Origin: Paracoccus maritimus
GTDB lineage: Bacteria > Pseudomonadota > Alphaproteobacteria > Rhodobacterales > Rhodobacteraceae
Length of the DNA stretch: 64,000 nucleotides
Direction: 5' to 3'
Assembly (NCBI RefSeq): GCF_025195095.1
Contig: NZ_JANAVZ010000007.1
Coordinates: 165,016 to 229,015, forward strand
Shown here: positions 9,261-19,259 of the stretch, piece after piece
Numbering within the stretch: position 1 is the stretch's first letter
Layout: each line of letters begins with the position of its first letter
Program-made: the position numbers and the translations under genes
The notes under the pieces: model-generated
Databases searched by the model: none
What the model saw: the letters and a program-made list of their open reading frames with translations, nothing else
Told to the model about the DNA's origin: nothing

Positions 9261-9329
9261 TTTTCCGCGCCGGTTGCCAAGCGTTACAAGTTGCCCCCAG
9301 AATGACGTGACCCGTCAAGGAGGATTCAG

Positions 9330-10529
9330 ATGTCCACGAAATCGCACAATGGCGCAGCTTTCACCTGGGAAGATCCGTTCCTGCTGTCGGACCAGCTTGG
9401 CGAAGAAGAACGCATGATCCGCGACAGTGCGGCCGCCTTTGCCGCCGAAAGTCTGGCCCCGCGCGTGCAGGACGCCTATTTGAACGAACATACCGACCCC
9501 GAGATCTTCCGCGAGATGGGCGCCGCCGGAATGCTGGGTGTCACCGTAGCCGAGGAATATGGCGGCGTCGGCGCGTCCTACGTGTCTTATGGCCTTGTTG
9601 CGCGGGAAATCGAACGCATCGACAGCGGCTATCGCAGCATGGCGTCGGTCCAGTCGTCGCTGGTGATGTTCCCGATCGAAGCCTATGGCAGCGAGGAGCA
9701 GAAGCAGAAATTCCTGCCCAAGCTGGCCTCGGGCGAATTCATCGGCTGTTTCGGCCTGACCGAACCCGATGCCGGATCCGATCCCGCCGGCATGAAGACA
9801 CGCGCCAGGAAGACCGAAGGCGGCTATGTCCTGAACGGGGCGAAGATGTGGATCAGCAACGCCCCAATCGCCGATGTCTTCGTCGTCTGGGCCAAATCCG
9901 AGGCGCATGGCGGCAAGGTGCGCGGCTTTGTCCTGGAAAAGGGGATGAAGGGCCTTTCCGCACCGAAAATCGGCGGCAAGCTGTCCCTGCGCGCCTCCAT
10001 CACCGGCGAGATCGTCATGGAGGATGTCGAGGTCGGCGAAGATGCGCTGCTGCCCAATATCGAAGGGATGGGCGGTCCCTTCGGCTGTCTGAACCGTGCG
10101 CGCTACGGGATCAGCTGGGGCGTGATGGGCGCGGCCGAGGATTGCTGGTTCCGCGCCCGCCAATACGGTCTGGACCGCCATCAGTTCAACAGGCCGCTGG
10201 CCGCCACCCAACTGTACCAGAAGAAGCTGGCCGACATGCAGACCGAGATCGCGCTTGGCCTGCAGGCCAGCCTGCGCGTGGGCCGGCTGTTCGACGAAGG
10301 CAAGTTCGCGCCCGAGATGATCTCGATCGTCAAGCGCAACAACTGCGGCAAGGCGTTGGATATCGCGCGTATGGCCCGCGACATGCATGGTGGCAACGGC
10401 ATCCAGATCGAATATCACGTGATGCGCCATGCGCAGAACCTTGAGACCGTGAACACCTACGAGGGCACGCATGACGTCCACGCCTTGATCCTTGGCCGTG
10501 CGCAGACCGGATTGCAGGCCTTTGGCTGA
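9330..10529 (+). CDS. gcdH: glutaryl-CoA dehydrogenase
   Basis: A 399-residue FAD-dependent acyl-CoA dehydrogenase that oxidises and decarboxylates glutaryl-CoA to crotonyl-CoA in lysine, tryptophan and glutarate breakdown. Diagnostic residues are the glutaryl-carboxylate-binding arginine in [15 protein letters not shown] and the catalytic glutamate in [23 protein letters not shown] and the C-terminal HGGNGI stretch are general acyl-CoA dehydrogenase motifs. A strong AAGGAGG lies seven bases before the ATG. It overlaps the next gene, a CoA-transferase that would supply its substrate. Confidence 0.95.
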   Translation: MSTKSHNGAAFTWEDPFLLSDQLGEEERMIRDSAAAFAAESLAPRVQDAYLNEHTDPEIFREMGAAGMLGVTVAEEYGGVGASYVSYGLVAREIERIDSGYRSMASVQSSLVMFPIEAYGSEEQKQKFLPKLASGEFIGCFGLTEPDAGSDPAGMKTRARKTEGGYVLNGAKMWISNAPIADVFVVWAKSEAHGGKVRGFVLEKGMKGLSAPKIGGKLSLRASITGEIVMEDVEVGEDALLPNIEGMGGPFGCLNRARYGISWGVMGAAEDCWFRARQYGLDRHQFNRPLAATQLYQKKLADMQTEIALGLQASLRVGRLFDEGKFAPEMISIVKRNNCGKALDIARMARDMHGGNGIQIEYHVMRHAQNLETVNTYEGTHDVHALILGRAQTGLQAFG

Positions 10530-11664
10530 CGCGCCGCTGAAGGGGCTGAAGGTCGTCGAACTGGCCCGCATCCTTGCGGGCCCGTGGCTGGGCCAGACCT
10601 TGGCCGATCTGGGCGCCGAAGTCATAAAGGTCGAGGCGCCCGAGGGTGACGACACACGGCGCTGGGGGCCACCCTTCATCGACCGGCCCCGCGCCGATGG
10701 CACCAGCGAACGTGTCGCGGCCTATTTCCATGCCGCCAACCGGGGCAAAAGCTCTGTCATCTGTGATTTCCGCGATCCGCAGGACCTGGAACGACTGAAA
10801 ACGCTGATCGACAGCGCCGATGTGGTGATCGAAAACTTCAAGCTGGGCGGCCTGCGCAAATTCGGGCTGGACTACGAAACCCTTTCGGCCCGCAATCCGG
10901 GTCTTGTCTATGCGTCGATCACCGGGTTTGGTCAGGACGGGCCGCGGGCCAGCCAGCCGGGCTACGATTTCCTGATCCAGGGCATGTCGGGGATCATGGA
11001 TCTGACCGGCGAACCGGACGCAGAGCCGCAAAAGGTCGGCGTCGCGTGGATCGACATCTTCACCGGGCTTTACGGCGTGATCGCGGTGCAGGCCGCATTG
11101 GCAGAACGCGCGCGCGGGGGGCTGGGGCAGCGACTGGATCTGTCGCTGCTGGATTGCGGCGTGGCGGTGCTGGCGAACCAGGCCACGAATTACCTGCTGG
11201 GCGGCACGGTGCCGCATCGTCTGGGCAACGCGCATCCCAACATCGTGCCCTATCAGCTGTTTCCAGCCGCCGACGGGCATCTGATCATCGCCTGCGGAAA
11301 TGACCGGCAATTCGCCGCGCTGTGTGACATACTGGATCTGTCGGATCTGGCGACAAACCCTGATTTCGCAACGAATCCGGCGCGGGTGGCGAATCGCGAC
11401 CGGCTGGTGCCGCGTCTTGCCGCGGCCACCCGAAGGCGCAGCCGTGCCGATCTGATCGCCGCGTTCGAGGGCCGGGGCGTGCCGGCCGGACCGGTCAACG
11501 ACGTGGCCGAAGCGCTGGCCGACCCTCAGGTTGTTGCCCGCGGCCTGCAGATCGCGCCCGAAGGCATCACAGGACTGCGCAGCCCGATCGCCATGTCACG
11601 CAGTCGGATCGGCAGCGAACGTGCCGCACCCGCCCTGGGCGACGGCGAATGGGGGTTCGAGTAA
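10522..11664 (+). CDS. class III CoA-transferase (CaiB/BaiF), probable glutarate CoA-transferase
   Basis: A CaiB/BaiF-type CoA-transferase of about 380 residues. It starts [19 protein letters not shown], typical for the family, and the nucleophilic aspartate is expected in [12 protein letters not shown]. The start is uncertain: the frame has no good ATG, and TTG at 10522 (eight-base overlap with gcdH) gives the family N-terminus directly, while an earlier TTG at 10492 would add ten residues. Linked to gcdH it most likely moves CoA from a donor such as succinyl-CoA to glutarate, like the mammalian SUGCT homologue. The donor is not visible from sequence. Confidence 0.85.
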   Translation: MADAPLKGLKVVELARILAGPWLGQTLADLGAEVIKVEAPEGDDTRRWGPPFIDRPRADGTSERVAAYFHAANRGKSSVICDFRDPQDLERLKTLIDSADVVIENFKLGGLRKFGLDYETLSARNPGLVYASITGFGQDGPRASQPGYDFLIQGMSGIMDLTGEPDAEPQKVGVAWIDIFTGLYGVIAVQAALAERARGGLGQRLDLSLLDCGVAVLANQATNYLLGGTVPHRLGNAHPNIVPYQLFPAADGHLIIACGNDRQFAALCDILDLSDLATNPDFATNPARVANRDRLVPRLAAATRRRSRADLIAAFEGRGVPAGPVNDVAEALADPQVVARGLQIAPEGITGLRSPIAMSRSRIGSERAAPALGDGEWGFE

Positions 11665-11800
11665 GCTTGAGGTCGTATTCGCGCCGATCCCGGTCCTGGC
11701 CACGGTAAGGCCCCTTGCCAGCCGCGCGGCCATGCGCCAACCTGCACAAAATGAAGCCCCTCGGAACGGGGCCGGACCCAAAACGACAGGGAACAACCTC

Positions 11801-13399
11801 ATGAAACATTTGCTGACACCGCGCGCGCTGCTTCTTGCCTCTGCACTGGCAATTGCACCCGCCGCCTATGCGGAAACCCCGGCCGACACACTGGTCATCG
11901 CCACCGACATCAGCGACATCATCAGTCTTGATCCGGCGCAGACCTTCGAATTCTCGGGCAATGACGTCAATCGCAACACCTATGACCGGCTGGTCGATTT
12001 CGACCCGCTGGACATGGAGGCGGGGTTCAAGCCCGCGCTTGCCGAAAGCTGGGAAGTGGCCGAAGACGGCATGTCGATCACCTTCACCATGCGCGAGGGC
12101 GTGACGTTCCATTCCGGCAATCCGGTGCGCGCCGAGGATGCGGCCTGGTCGCTGCAGCGGGCCGTCAAGCTGAACAAGACGCCCGCGTTCATCCTGACCC
12201 AGTTCGGCTTCACCCCAGAAAATGTCGAGGAAAAGATCACCTTCGACGGCGATTCGCTGACCCTGAACCTCGATCAGCCCTATGCACCGTCCTTCGTCCT
12301 GAACTGCCTGACCGCGATGATCGCCAGCGTGGTGGACAAGGAAACCGTGATGGCGAACGTGCAGGGCGAGGACATGGGCAACACCTGGCTGAACACGAAC
12401 GAGGCAGGTTCGGGCGCGTTCCAGCTGGCCGCCTGGCGACCGAACGAGGCCGTGCAGCTGACCGCCTACGAGGATTATTATCAGGGCGCGTCCGAAATGA
12501 AGCGCGTCATCGTGCGCAACGTGGCAGAATCCAGCGCGCAGCGTCTGCTGCTGGAACAGGGCGACATCGATGCCGCACGAAACCTGACGCCCACCGACGT
12601 GGACGCGCTGGGCAGTGCCGATGGCGTCAAGATCCAGGATGAACCCCGCGGACGCATCCTTTACATGGGGCTGAGCCAGAAGGATGAACTTCTGTCCAAC
12701 CCCGCCGTGGTTCAGGCGATGAAGCATCTGGTGGATTACGAGGGGATCACCGGCAGTTTCCTGAAGGGTATGTTCAAGACCCATCAGGCGTTCCTGCCCG
12801 AGGGGTATCTGGGCGCGCTTGAGGACAATCCCTGGAGCTATGACGTCGAAAAGGCCAAGCAGATCCTGGCGGATGCGGGGATCGAGGGCGGAACGATCAC
12901 CACGAAGATCCGCGATCTGCGCGAATATGTGGATACCGCTCAGGCCTTGCAGGCCAGCATGGCCGAGGCCGGCCTGACCCTGAACATCGAACAGATGACC
13001 GGGGCGCAGGTGCTGGACGCTTATCGCGCACGCGAGGTGCCGATCTTCCTGGGCGAATGGGGTCCGGATTATTCGGATCCGAACACCAATGCGGCGACCT
13101 TTGCCTATAATCCCGACAACAGCGACGAGGCGCAGGCCACCGGGCTGCTCGCATGGCGCAATTCCTATGCGGTGCCCGACGAGATGAACAAGGCCACGGT
13201 TGCAGCCACCCTGGAACAGGACGGCGAAAAGCGCGCCCAGATGTATCGCGACATCCAGACGCAATATCAGCAAGAGGCACCGATCATCCCGCTGTTCCAG
13301 CGGGTCGAGAACACCGGCCTGCAGGAAAATGTCCAGAACTGGAACGCCGGCGGCTCGGTCACCTCGGTCATGTATCATCAGGTCACCAAGGGCGAATAG
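11801..13399 (+). CDS. ABC transporter substrate-binding protein, family 5 (dipeptide/oligopeptide type)
   Basis: A 532-residue periplasmic solute-binding protein. The signal peptide (LLLASALAIAPAAYA, cleavage before ETPAD) supports the ATG at 11801; the frame is open 270 bases further upstream but without a coding signal. The SBP_bac_5 pattern is clear (DPAQTFEFSGNDVNRNTYDR, LAESWEVAEDGMSITFTMR). It heads a five-gene operon with two permeases and two ATPases. Family 5 proteins bind peptides, nickel, haem precursors or glycosides, so the ligand cannot be named. Confidence 0.92.
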   Translation: MKHLLTPRALLLASALAIAPAAYAETPADTLVIATDISDIISLDPAQTFEFSGNDVNRNTYDRLVDFDPLDMEAGFKPALAESWEVAEDGMSITFTMREGVTFHSGNPVRAEDAAWSLQRAVKLNKTPAFILTQFGFTPENVEEKITFDGDSLTLNLDQPYAPSFVLNCLTAMIASVVDKETVMANVQGEDMGNTWLNTNEAGSGAFQLAAWRPNEAVQLTAYEDYYQGASEMKRVIVRNVAESSAQRLLLEQGDIDAARNLTPTDVDALGSADGVKIQDEPRGRILYMGLSQKDELLSNPAVVQAMKHLVDYEGITGSFLKGMFKTHQAFLPEGYLGALEDNPWSYDVEKAKQILADAGIEGGTITTKIRDLREYVDTAQALQASMAEAGLTLNIEQMTGAQVLDAYRAREVPIFLGEWGPDYSDPNTNAATFAYNPDNSDEAQATGLLAWRNSYAVPDEMNKATVAATLEQDGEKRAQMYRDIQTQYQQEAPIIPLFQRVENTGLQENVQNWNAGGSVTSVMYHQVTKGE

Positions 13400-13402
13400 C
13401 GC

Positions 13403-14491
13403 TTGGCCGTGACCGACACCGATCCGGGCGGGCGGGGACAGACCCCGCCCCCCTCGCGCGCGGACCGCAACGCGGCCCGGCGCAGACGATTGCGCAGCGT
13501 CGCTGGCACGCTGCTGTCACTGGCGCTGACCCTTCTGGGCTTGCTGCTTGTGACCTTCATCATCGGGCGCGTCATGCCGATCGACCCGGTGCTGAAGGTC
13601 GTCGGCGACCGCGCCAGCCAGGCGCAATACGACGCCGCCTATCAGGCGATGGGACTGGACCGGCCGTTGGTGATCCAGTTCATCGGCTATATCGGCGACG
13701 TGCTGACCGGCGACCTTGGCCGGTCGATCTCGACGGGGCAACTGGTCATCGACGACATCAAGCATGTGTTTCCCGCGACGCTGGAACTGGCGACGCTGGG
13801 AACGCTGATCGGTGTCAGCATCGGCGTGCCCCTGGGCGTGATCGCGGCCGCCAAGCGCGGCGGGATCATCGATCAGGTCGCGCGGGTGGTGGCGCTGGTG
13901 GGCTATTCCATGCCGATCTTCTGGCTGGGTCTGATGGGGCTGCTGCTGTTCTACGGCATTCTCGGCTGGGTCGGCGGGCCGGGCCGGCAGGGCATCATCT
14001 ATGACGGCATGGTGCCTGACGTGACCGGGTTGATCCTTGTCGACTCCCTGCTGGCGGGGGACTGGGCCGCATTCAAGGACGCGTTTTCGCACATCATCCT
14101 GCCCGCATCGCTTCTGGGCTACTTCAGCCTTGCCTATATCAGCCGCATGACGCGCAGCTTCATGCTTGAACAGCTGGGTTCGGAATACGTCACGACCGCT
14201 CGCGTCAAGGGGCTGTCCGAGACGGCGGTGATCTGGCGGCACGCCTTTCGCAATATCGCGATCCCGCTGGTCACGGTCATCGCGCTGTCCTTCGGGTCGC
14301 TTCTTGAAGGCTCGGTGCTGACCGAGATCATCTTTTCATGGCCGGGTCTTGGCCAATACGTCACCAAGGCGCTGCTGGCCGGTGACATGAGCGCGGTTCT
14401 GGGCGGCACCATCGTCATCGGGACCTGCTTCATCGCGCTGAACCTGCTCAGCGACATTCTGTACCGCGTGCTTGATCCGAGGTCGAAATGA
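13403..14491 (+). CDS. ABC transporter permease, DppB/OppB type
   Basis: A 362-residue permease with an unusually long polar, proline- and arginine-rich N-terminus before the first membrane segment (LLSLALTLLGLLLVTFIIGR). The BPD_transp_1 coupling loop is SEYVTTARVKGLSETAVIWR. The frame begins with TTG at 13403, or GTG at 13409; there is no ATG, and the gene starts three bases after the binding-protein stop. It overlaps the second permease by four bases. Confidence 0.9.
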   Translation: MAVTDTDPGGRGQTPPPSRADRNAARRRRLRSVAGTLLSLALTLLGLLLVTFIIGRVMPIDPVLKVVGDRASQAQYDAAYQAMGLDRPLVIQFIGYIGDVLTGDLGRSISTGQLVIDDIKHVFPATLELATLGTLIGVSIGVPLGVIAAAKRGGIIDQVARVVALVGYSMPIFWLGLMGLLLFYGILGWVGGPGRQGIIYDGMVPDVTGLILVDSLLAGDWAAFKDAFSHIILPASLLGYFSLAYISRMTRSFMLEQLGSEYVTTARVKGLSETAVIWRHAFRNIAIPLVTVIALSFGSLLEGSVLTEIIFSWPGLGQYVTKALLAGDMSAVLGGTIVIGTCFIALNLLSDILYRVLDPRSK

Positions 14492-15393
14492 GCCAGACGA
14501 GACGCGACTGGCTGCTTTCGGATGCGCCGCAGACCCGCCGGCAGGCGCGACTGGGGGCGATCTATCAGGGGTGGCTGACCTTTCGTGCCAACAAGCTGGC
14601 GATGTTCGGGCTGATCATCCTTGTGATCCTGATCTTCACGGCGATCTTCGCGCCCTGGATCGCGCCGCAAAACCCGTTCTCGCAAGATCTGGGCGGTCGG
14701 CTGGCGCCGCCTTCTGCGGAACATTTTCTGGGTACCGACGCGCTGGGGCGGGATATCCTGTCGCGGTTGATACATGGCGCGCGCATCACCCTGTTCATCG
14801 TCGGAACCGTCGCGCTGATCGCGCCGATCATCGGGCTGTTCATCGGCACGGTGGCGGGCTTCGCCGGCGGCTGGCTGGATCAGGTGCTGATGCGGATCAC
14901 CGACATCTTTCTGGCCTTTCCCAAGCTGATCCTTGCGCTGGCTTTCGTGGCCGCACTTGGCGCCAGTATCGGCAACGCGGTCCTGGCGTTGGCGCTGACG
15001 GCGTGGCCGCCCTATGCCCGGCTGGCGCGGGCCGAGACGCTGACCATCCGCAATGCCGACTATATCGCCGCCGCCAGGCTGCAGGGTGCGGGCCCGATGC
15101 GTCTTCTGATCCGGCATATCTGGCCGCTGTGCATCAGCTCGCTGATCGTGCGGGTGGCGCTGGACATGGCGGGGATCATCCTCTCGGCGGCGGGACTTGG
15201 CTTTCTTGGTCTGGGTGCGCAGCCGCCGATGCCGGAATGGGGGGCGATGATCTCGGACGGACGGACCTATATTCTTGATTTCTGGTGGGTTGCCGCCATG
15301 CCGGGGCTGGCCATCTTCATCGTGTCGCTGTCTTTCAACCTGCTGGGTGACGGGCTGCGCGACGTGCTGGACCCGAAAGGAGGCAAGGAATGA
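14488..15393 (+). CDS. ABC transporter permease, DppC/OppC type
   Basis: A 301-residue permease with the typical OppC N-terminal segment (LAMFGLIILVILIFTAIFAP), the FLGTDALGRDILSRLIHGAR motif diagnostic of this subfamily, and the EAA loop YIAAARLQGAGPMRLLIRH. It is coupled by four-base ATGA overlaps to the permease before it and the ATPase after it, so subunit stoichiometry is probably set by translational coupling. Confidence 0.93.
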   Translation: MSQTRRDWLLSDAPQTRRQARLGAIYQGWLTFRANKLAMFGLIILVILIFTAIFAPWIAPQNPFSQDLGGRLAPPSAEHFLGTDALGRDILSRLIHGARITLFIVGTVALIAPIIGLFIGTVAGFAGGWLDQVLMRITDIFLAFPKLILALAFVAALGASIGNAVLALALTAWPPYARLARAETLTIRNADYIAAARLQGAGPMRLLIRHIWPLCISSLIVRVALDMAGIILSAAGLGFLGLGAQPPMPEWGAMISDGRTYILDFWWVAAMPGLAIFIVSLSFNLLGDGLRDVLDPKGGKE

Positions 15394-16274
15394 CCGATCC
15401 CTTGCTTTCGGTGCGCGATTTGCGCGTGGCCTTTCCGACGCGACAGGGCGTCTTCGAGGCCGTGCGCGGCGTCAGCTTCGATCTGGGGCGCGAACGTCTG
15501 GGTGTCGTGGGCGAATCCGGCAGCGGCAAGTCGATGACCGGCCGTGCGATCCTGGGCCTTGTCCGTCCGCCCGGCCGGGTCACCGCCGACCGCATGGATC
15601 TGGACGGTCAGCCGATCCTCAACCTGCCCGAACGCAAGATGCGCAAGATCCGCGGCAGCCGCATCAGCATGGTGATGCAGGATCCGAAATTCAGCCTGAA
15701 CCCGGTGATGAGCATCGGCGACCAGATCATCGAGGCCTATCGCCTGCATGCCGGCGGTGGCAAGGATTCAGGACGCCAAAAGGCGCTGGACATGCTGAAC
15801 GCGGTCCAGATCCGCGATCCCGAACGGGTGATGCAGGCCTATCCTCACGAAGTGTCGGGCGGGATGGGGCAACGCATCATGATCGCGATGATGCTGGCAC
15901 CCGACCCCGAGATCCTGATCGCGGACGAGCCGACATCGGCGCTGGACGTGTCTGTGCGGACCGAGGTTCTGAATATCATGGATCGTCTGGTCACCGATCG
16001 CGGCATGGGGCTGATCTTCATCAGCCACGACCTGAATCTTGTCGCCCAGTTCTGCGATCGGGTGCTGATCATGTATGCCGGACGTGTCGTCGAGACGTTG
16101 ACCGCGAAGAACCTGCATGACGCGCGGCACCCCTATACGCAGGGCTTGCTGAACAGCCTGCCGCGCCTTGATGCCCCGACCAGCCGCCTGCCGGTGCTGC
16201 AGCGTCAGGACAGCTGGCGCGACGCTGACACGATCACCGAAAGCCTGGAAACCGAATTTCCGGGGGGACTTTGA
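15390..16274 (+). CDS. ABC transporter ATP-binding protein, DppD/OppD type
   Basis: A 294-residue nucleotide-binding subunit. Walker A is GESGSGKSMT, the ABC signature is VSGGMGQRIMIAMM, Walker B is ILIADEPTSALDV, and the H-loop is FISHDLN. The C-terminal HPYTQGLLNSLPRLD is the oligopeptide-transporter tail. It is coupled to the upstream permease, but 67 bases separate it from the second ATPase gene, the only real gap in the operon. Confidence 0.93.
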   Translation: MTDPLLSVRDLRVAFPTRQGVFEAVRGVSFDLGRERLGVVGESGSGKSMTGRAILGLVRPPGRVTADRMDLDGQPILNLPERKMRKIRGSRISMVMQDPKFSLNPVMSIGDQIIEAYRLHAGGGKDSGRQKALDMLNAVQIRDPERVMQAYPHEVSGGMGQRIMIAMMLAPDPEILIADEPTSALDVSVRTEVLNIMDRLVTDRGMGLIFISHDLNLVAQFCDRVLIMYAGRVVETLTAKNLHDARHPYTQGLLNSLPRLDAPTSRLPVLQRQDSWRDADTITESLETEFPGGL

Positions 16275-16341
16275 TGCGACGTCTTCCTTGCAAGGATATC
16301 ATGCGGGCAGCGGCAGATCACCTGATGCCAGTGGTGCCGCA

Positions 16342-17094
16342 ATGCTGAAGATCGAACATCTCGATGTGTGGTTTGGGCTGCCGCCGGATCGCGTGGACGC
16401 CGTGAAGGATGCCGGTTTCAACGTGACCGCGGGGGAAAGCTTCGGCCTTGTGGGCGAATCCGGTTCGGGAAAGTCCACGATCCTGCGGGCCATCGCAGGG
16501 CTGGTGGACAGTTGGACAGGCCGGATCGAAGTGGACGGGCAGCAACTTGAAGGCCATCGCCGCGATCGCGACTTCTACAGATCCGTCCAGATGGTCTTTC
16601 AGGACCCCTACGCCAGCCTGCATCCGCGCCATTCCGTCGATGCCGTTCTCAGCGAGGCGCTGAAGCTGCAGGGAATGGACGATATCGACGGTCGCATTCC
16701 GCAGCTTCTGGACGATGTCGGGCTGGGGCGCGGGTTCCGGTTCCGCTATCCGCACCAGCTTTCCGGAGGTCAGCGTCAGCGCGTTGCCATCGCCCGTGCC
16801 CTTGCCGGCCAGCCGCGCCTGTTGCTGCTGGATGAACCGACCAGCGCGCTGGATGTCAGCGTTCAGGCCGAAATCCTGAACCTGCTGACCGATCTGCGCG
16901 CCGAGCATGGGCTGACCTATCTGATGGTCAGCCACGATCTGGCCGTCATCGGCCACATGTGCGACCGGCTGGCGGTGATGCAGCATGGCCGGATCGTCGA
17001 GACGATGGATGTCGCGGCGCTGCGCCGCGGGGCGGGGCGGCAGGACTATACCCGACACCTCATCGCGGCGTCTTCCGGGTATCGGCGAGACTGA
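16342..17094 (+). CDS. ABC transporter ATP-binding protein, DppF/OppF type
   Basis: Second nucleotide-binding subunit, 250 residues from the ATG at 16342 (MLKIEHLDVWFG). Walker A GESGSGKSTIL, signature LSGGQRQRVAIARAL and Walker B LLLLDEPTSALDV are intact. The frame is open upstream to 16168 in the 3' end of the previous ATPase, but that part lacks family similarity. It is shorter than the common OppF form (over 300 residues) because the long C-terminal oligopeptide tail is reduced. Confidence 0.9.
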   Translation: MLKIEHLDVWFGLPPDRVDAVKDAGFNVTAGESFGLVGESGSGKSTILRAIAGLVDSWTGRIEVDGQQLEGHRRDRDFYRSVQMVFQDPYASLHPRHSVDAVLSEALKLQGMDDIDGRIPQLLDDVGLGRGFRFRYPHQLSGGQRQRVAIARALAGQPRLLLLDEPTSALDVSVQAEILNLLTDLRAEHGLTYLMVSHDLAVIGHMCDRLAVMQHGRIVETMDVAALRRGAGRQDYTRHLIAASSGYRRD

Positions 17095-17165
17095 GCCCGG
17101 CCGGGGTTGCGCCGCGCGGCGTTATCGCTAGCGTCGGGCGCGGCTCAACTTTTTCGGGGACAGCG

Positions 17166-18221
17166 ATGAAGCATGTGAAACTTGGCGGCAGCGATGTCGA
17201 GGTCAGCGAAATCTGTCTTGGCACCATGACCTTCGGCAGCCAGACGGCGGAACCCGACGCGCATGCACAGCTGGACCGGGCCGCCGATGCGGGCATATCG
17301 TTCATCGACACCGCCGAGATGTATCCCGTCAATCCCGTGCGTCGCGAGACGATCGGCGTCACCGAAGAGATCATCGGCCGCTGGATGGCGCGCGACGGCA
17401 ATCGTGACCGGGTTCAGATCGCCACCAAGATCACCGGCCCCAGCCAGATGGTGCGCGACAGTTCGCCCTATGACGGCGCCACGGTGAGGTCTTGCATCGA
17501 TGCCTCGCTGCGCAGGCTGCAGACCGACCGGATCGATCTCTATCAGCTTCACTGGCCGGTTCGCGGCACATGGGCATTCCGGCAGAACTGGACCTATGCG
17601 CCGACCCCCGGCAAGCAGCAGGCTCTGGATCACATGGCTGATATCCTTGATGCGGTGGGCGAGGCCGTGTCGTCCGGCAAGCTGCGGGCTTTCGGACTGT
17701 CCAACGAAACGGCATGGGGGCTGGCGCGCTGGTGCGACGTTGCCGATCGCGTGGGCGGGCCGCGTGTTGCCGCGATCCAGAACGAATATTCCCTGCTTTA
17801 CCGGCTATACGACACGGATCTTGCCGAAACTGCGTTGCAGGAGGATGTGACGCTGCTGGGATTCTCGCCGCTTGCCGCCGGTCTGTTGACGGGAAAATAC
17901 GCGGGAGGGGCGTTGCCCGATGGCAGTCGCGCGGCGGTGGACAAGCAGACCGGCGGGATGGGCAATCTGGGCGGGCGCAAGACCACGCGGGCAATCGCGG
18001 CGACCGAGGCATATCACAGGCTGGCGGCGGAACATGGGTGGGATCCGGTGCACATGGCCATCGCCTGGCAGCTGACCAGGCCGTTCAAGAATATCCCGAT
18101 CATCGGGGCAACGGATATCGACCAGCTTGATCATCTGATCGCCGGGCTGGATCGATCCATGTCGCAGGATCTGGTCAAGGCGATCGACCGTCTGCACAAG
18201 GAACACCCGCTGCCTTACTAG
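17166..18221 (+). CDS. aldo/keto reductase, Tas-like
   Basis: A 351-residue NADPH-dependent aldo/keto reductase of the Tas/AKR11-like group. The catalytic tetrad context is seen in FIDTAEMYP (Asp and Tyr), ATKI (Lys) and YQLHWP (His), and the C-terminal cofactor region is FKNIPIIGATDIDQLDHL. ATG at 17166 is chosen because the family N-terminus MKHVKLGGSDVEVSEICLGT begins there. It stands alone between the ABC operon and the co-chaperone pair. Substrate unknown. Confidence 0.9.
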   Translation: MKHVKLGGSDVEVSEICLGTMTFGSQTAEPDAHAQLDRAADAGISFIDTAEMYPVNPVRRETIGVTEEIIGRWMARDGNRDRVQIATKITGPSQMVRDSSPYDGATVRSCIDASLRRLQTDRIDLYQLHWPVRGTWAFRQNWTYAPTPGKQQALDHMADILDAVGEAVSSGKLRAFGLSNETAWGLARWCDVADRVGGPRVAAIQNEYSLLYRLYDTDLAETALQEDVTLLGFSPLAAGLLTGKYAGGALPDGSRAAVDKQTGGMGNLGGRKTTRAIAATEAYHRLAAEHGWDPVHMAIAWQLTRPFKNIPIIGATDIDQLDHLIAGLDRSMSQDLVKAIDRLHKEHPLPY

Positions 18222-18332
18222 GCGCTTTTCGGGTTGCGGCATGGTTTCCGCGGCTTTGGTCCAGACGGGCATTGATGAAATCGACACTGCGCTTATCTTG
18301 TTGACAAGCAAGGCAAGTGATGGGGGCCGTGA

Positions 18333-19259
18333 ATGGCTGGCGATCCATATGCGGCGCTGGGGCTGACCAGATCGGCCACCGACGCCGATATCAAGAAGGC
18401 GTATCGCAAGATCGCCAAGACAGACCATCCGGACCTGAACCCGGATGCCGCCGCGACAGAGCGGTTCAAGGCCGCGTCGTCGGCCTATGACCTGCTGAAG
18501 GATCCAGAACAGCGCCGCCGCTTCGACGCTGGCGAAATCGACGAACAGGGGCAAGAGCGTCCGCAGCGCCGCACCTATCGTGAACATGCCGAAGCCGCGG
18601 GAAATCCTTATGCGCGCAGCTATGGCTTCGACGGCGATCCGGATCTGTCGGACGTCTTTTCGGATCTGTTCGGTGGCCGCGCGGGGGCGGGGTTCCGGCA
18701 GGGTGGTTTCCAGCAGGGGACCGGCCGCGACTTCCACATGCGCGGGCAGGATTATCGCTTCTCGCTGGAAGTCGATTTCATGACTGCCGCCAAGGGTGGC
18801 AAGACGCGCATCACACTGCCCGACGGCGGCGGCCTTGAGGTGACGATCCCGAAAGGCGTCCGCGATGGCCAGACGATCCGGCTGAAGGGCAAGGGCGGTG
18901 CGGGCATGGGGCAGGGCGGTCCGGGCGACGCCTATCTGACCGTTTCCGTCGCCGACCATCCCGATTTCCGGCGCGAGGGTGATGACATCTTCCTGATCCT
19001 GCCCATCGGGATCGACGAGGCGGTGCTGGGCGGCAAGATCGCCGCCCCGACCATCGACGGGCCGGTGAACCTGACGATTCCGAAAGGCGCCAGCAGTGGA
19101 CAGAAGCTGCGCCTTCGCGGGCGCGGGATCAATGGCGGCGATCAGCAGGTCGAACTGAAGATCGTGATGCCGCCCACGGTGGATGAAGATCTGTCCCGTT
19201 TCATGGAAGAATGGCGCCGGTCTCATGGCTATGATCCGCGCCGGGGAATGACGTCATGA
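18333..19259 (+). CDS. cbpA: DnaJ-class co-chaperone, CbpA-like
   Basis: A 308-residue J-domain protein without the DnaJ zinc-finger region, which is the CbpA architecture. Residues 1-70 are the J domain with the invariant HPD in AKTDHPDLNPD. A Gly/Arg-rich linker follows, then two C-terminal substrate-binding beta domains (GGLEVTIPKGVRDGQTIRLK and GPVNLTIPKGASSGQKLRL). It stimulates Hsp70 ATPase. It overlaps the CbpM-like modulator gene by four bases. Shortly upstream (18297-18308) is a small dyad, cttgt-tg-acaag, of unknown meaning. Confidence 0.9.
   Translation: MAGDPYAALGLTRSATDADIKKAYRKIAKTDHPDLNPDAAATERFKAASSAYDLLKDPEQRRRFDAGEIDEQGQERPQRRTYREHAEAAGNPYARSYGFDGDPDLSDVFSDLFGGRAGAGFRQGGFQQGTGRDFHMRGQDYRFSLEVDFMTAAKGGKTRITLPDGGGLEVTIPKGVRDGQTIRLKGKGGAGMGQGGPGDAYLTVSVADHPDFRREGDDIFLILPIGIDEAVLGGKIAAPTIDGPVNLTIPKGASSGQKLRLRGRGINGGDQQVELKIVMPPTVDEDLSRFMEEWRRSHGYDPRRGMTS

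Noticed and set aside
11567..13378. 603-codon open frame on the minus strand
   Set aside because: Antisense to the ABC binding protein; arises from codon bias.
18297..18308. cttgt-tg-acaag dyad before cbpA as a heat-shock operator
   Set aside because: Too short to call; it does not match the CIRCE element and no spaced -10 was found with the TTGACA it contains.
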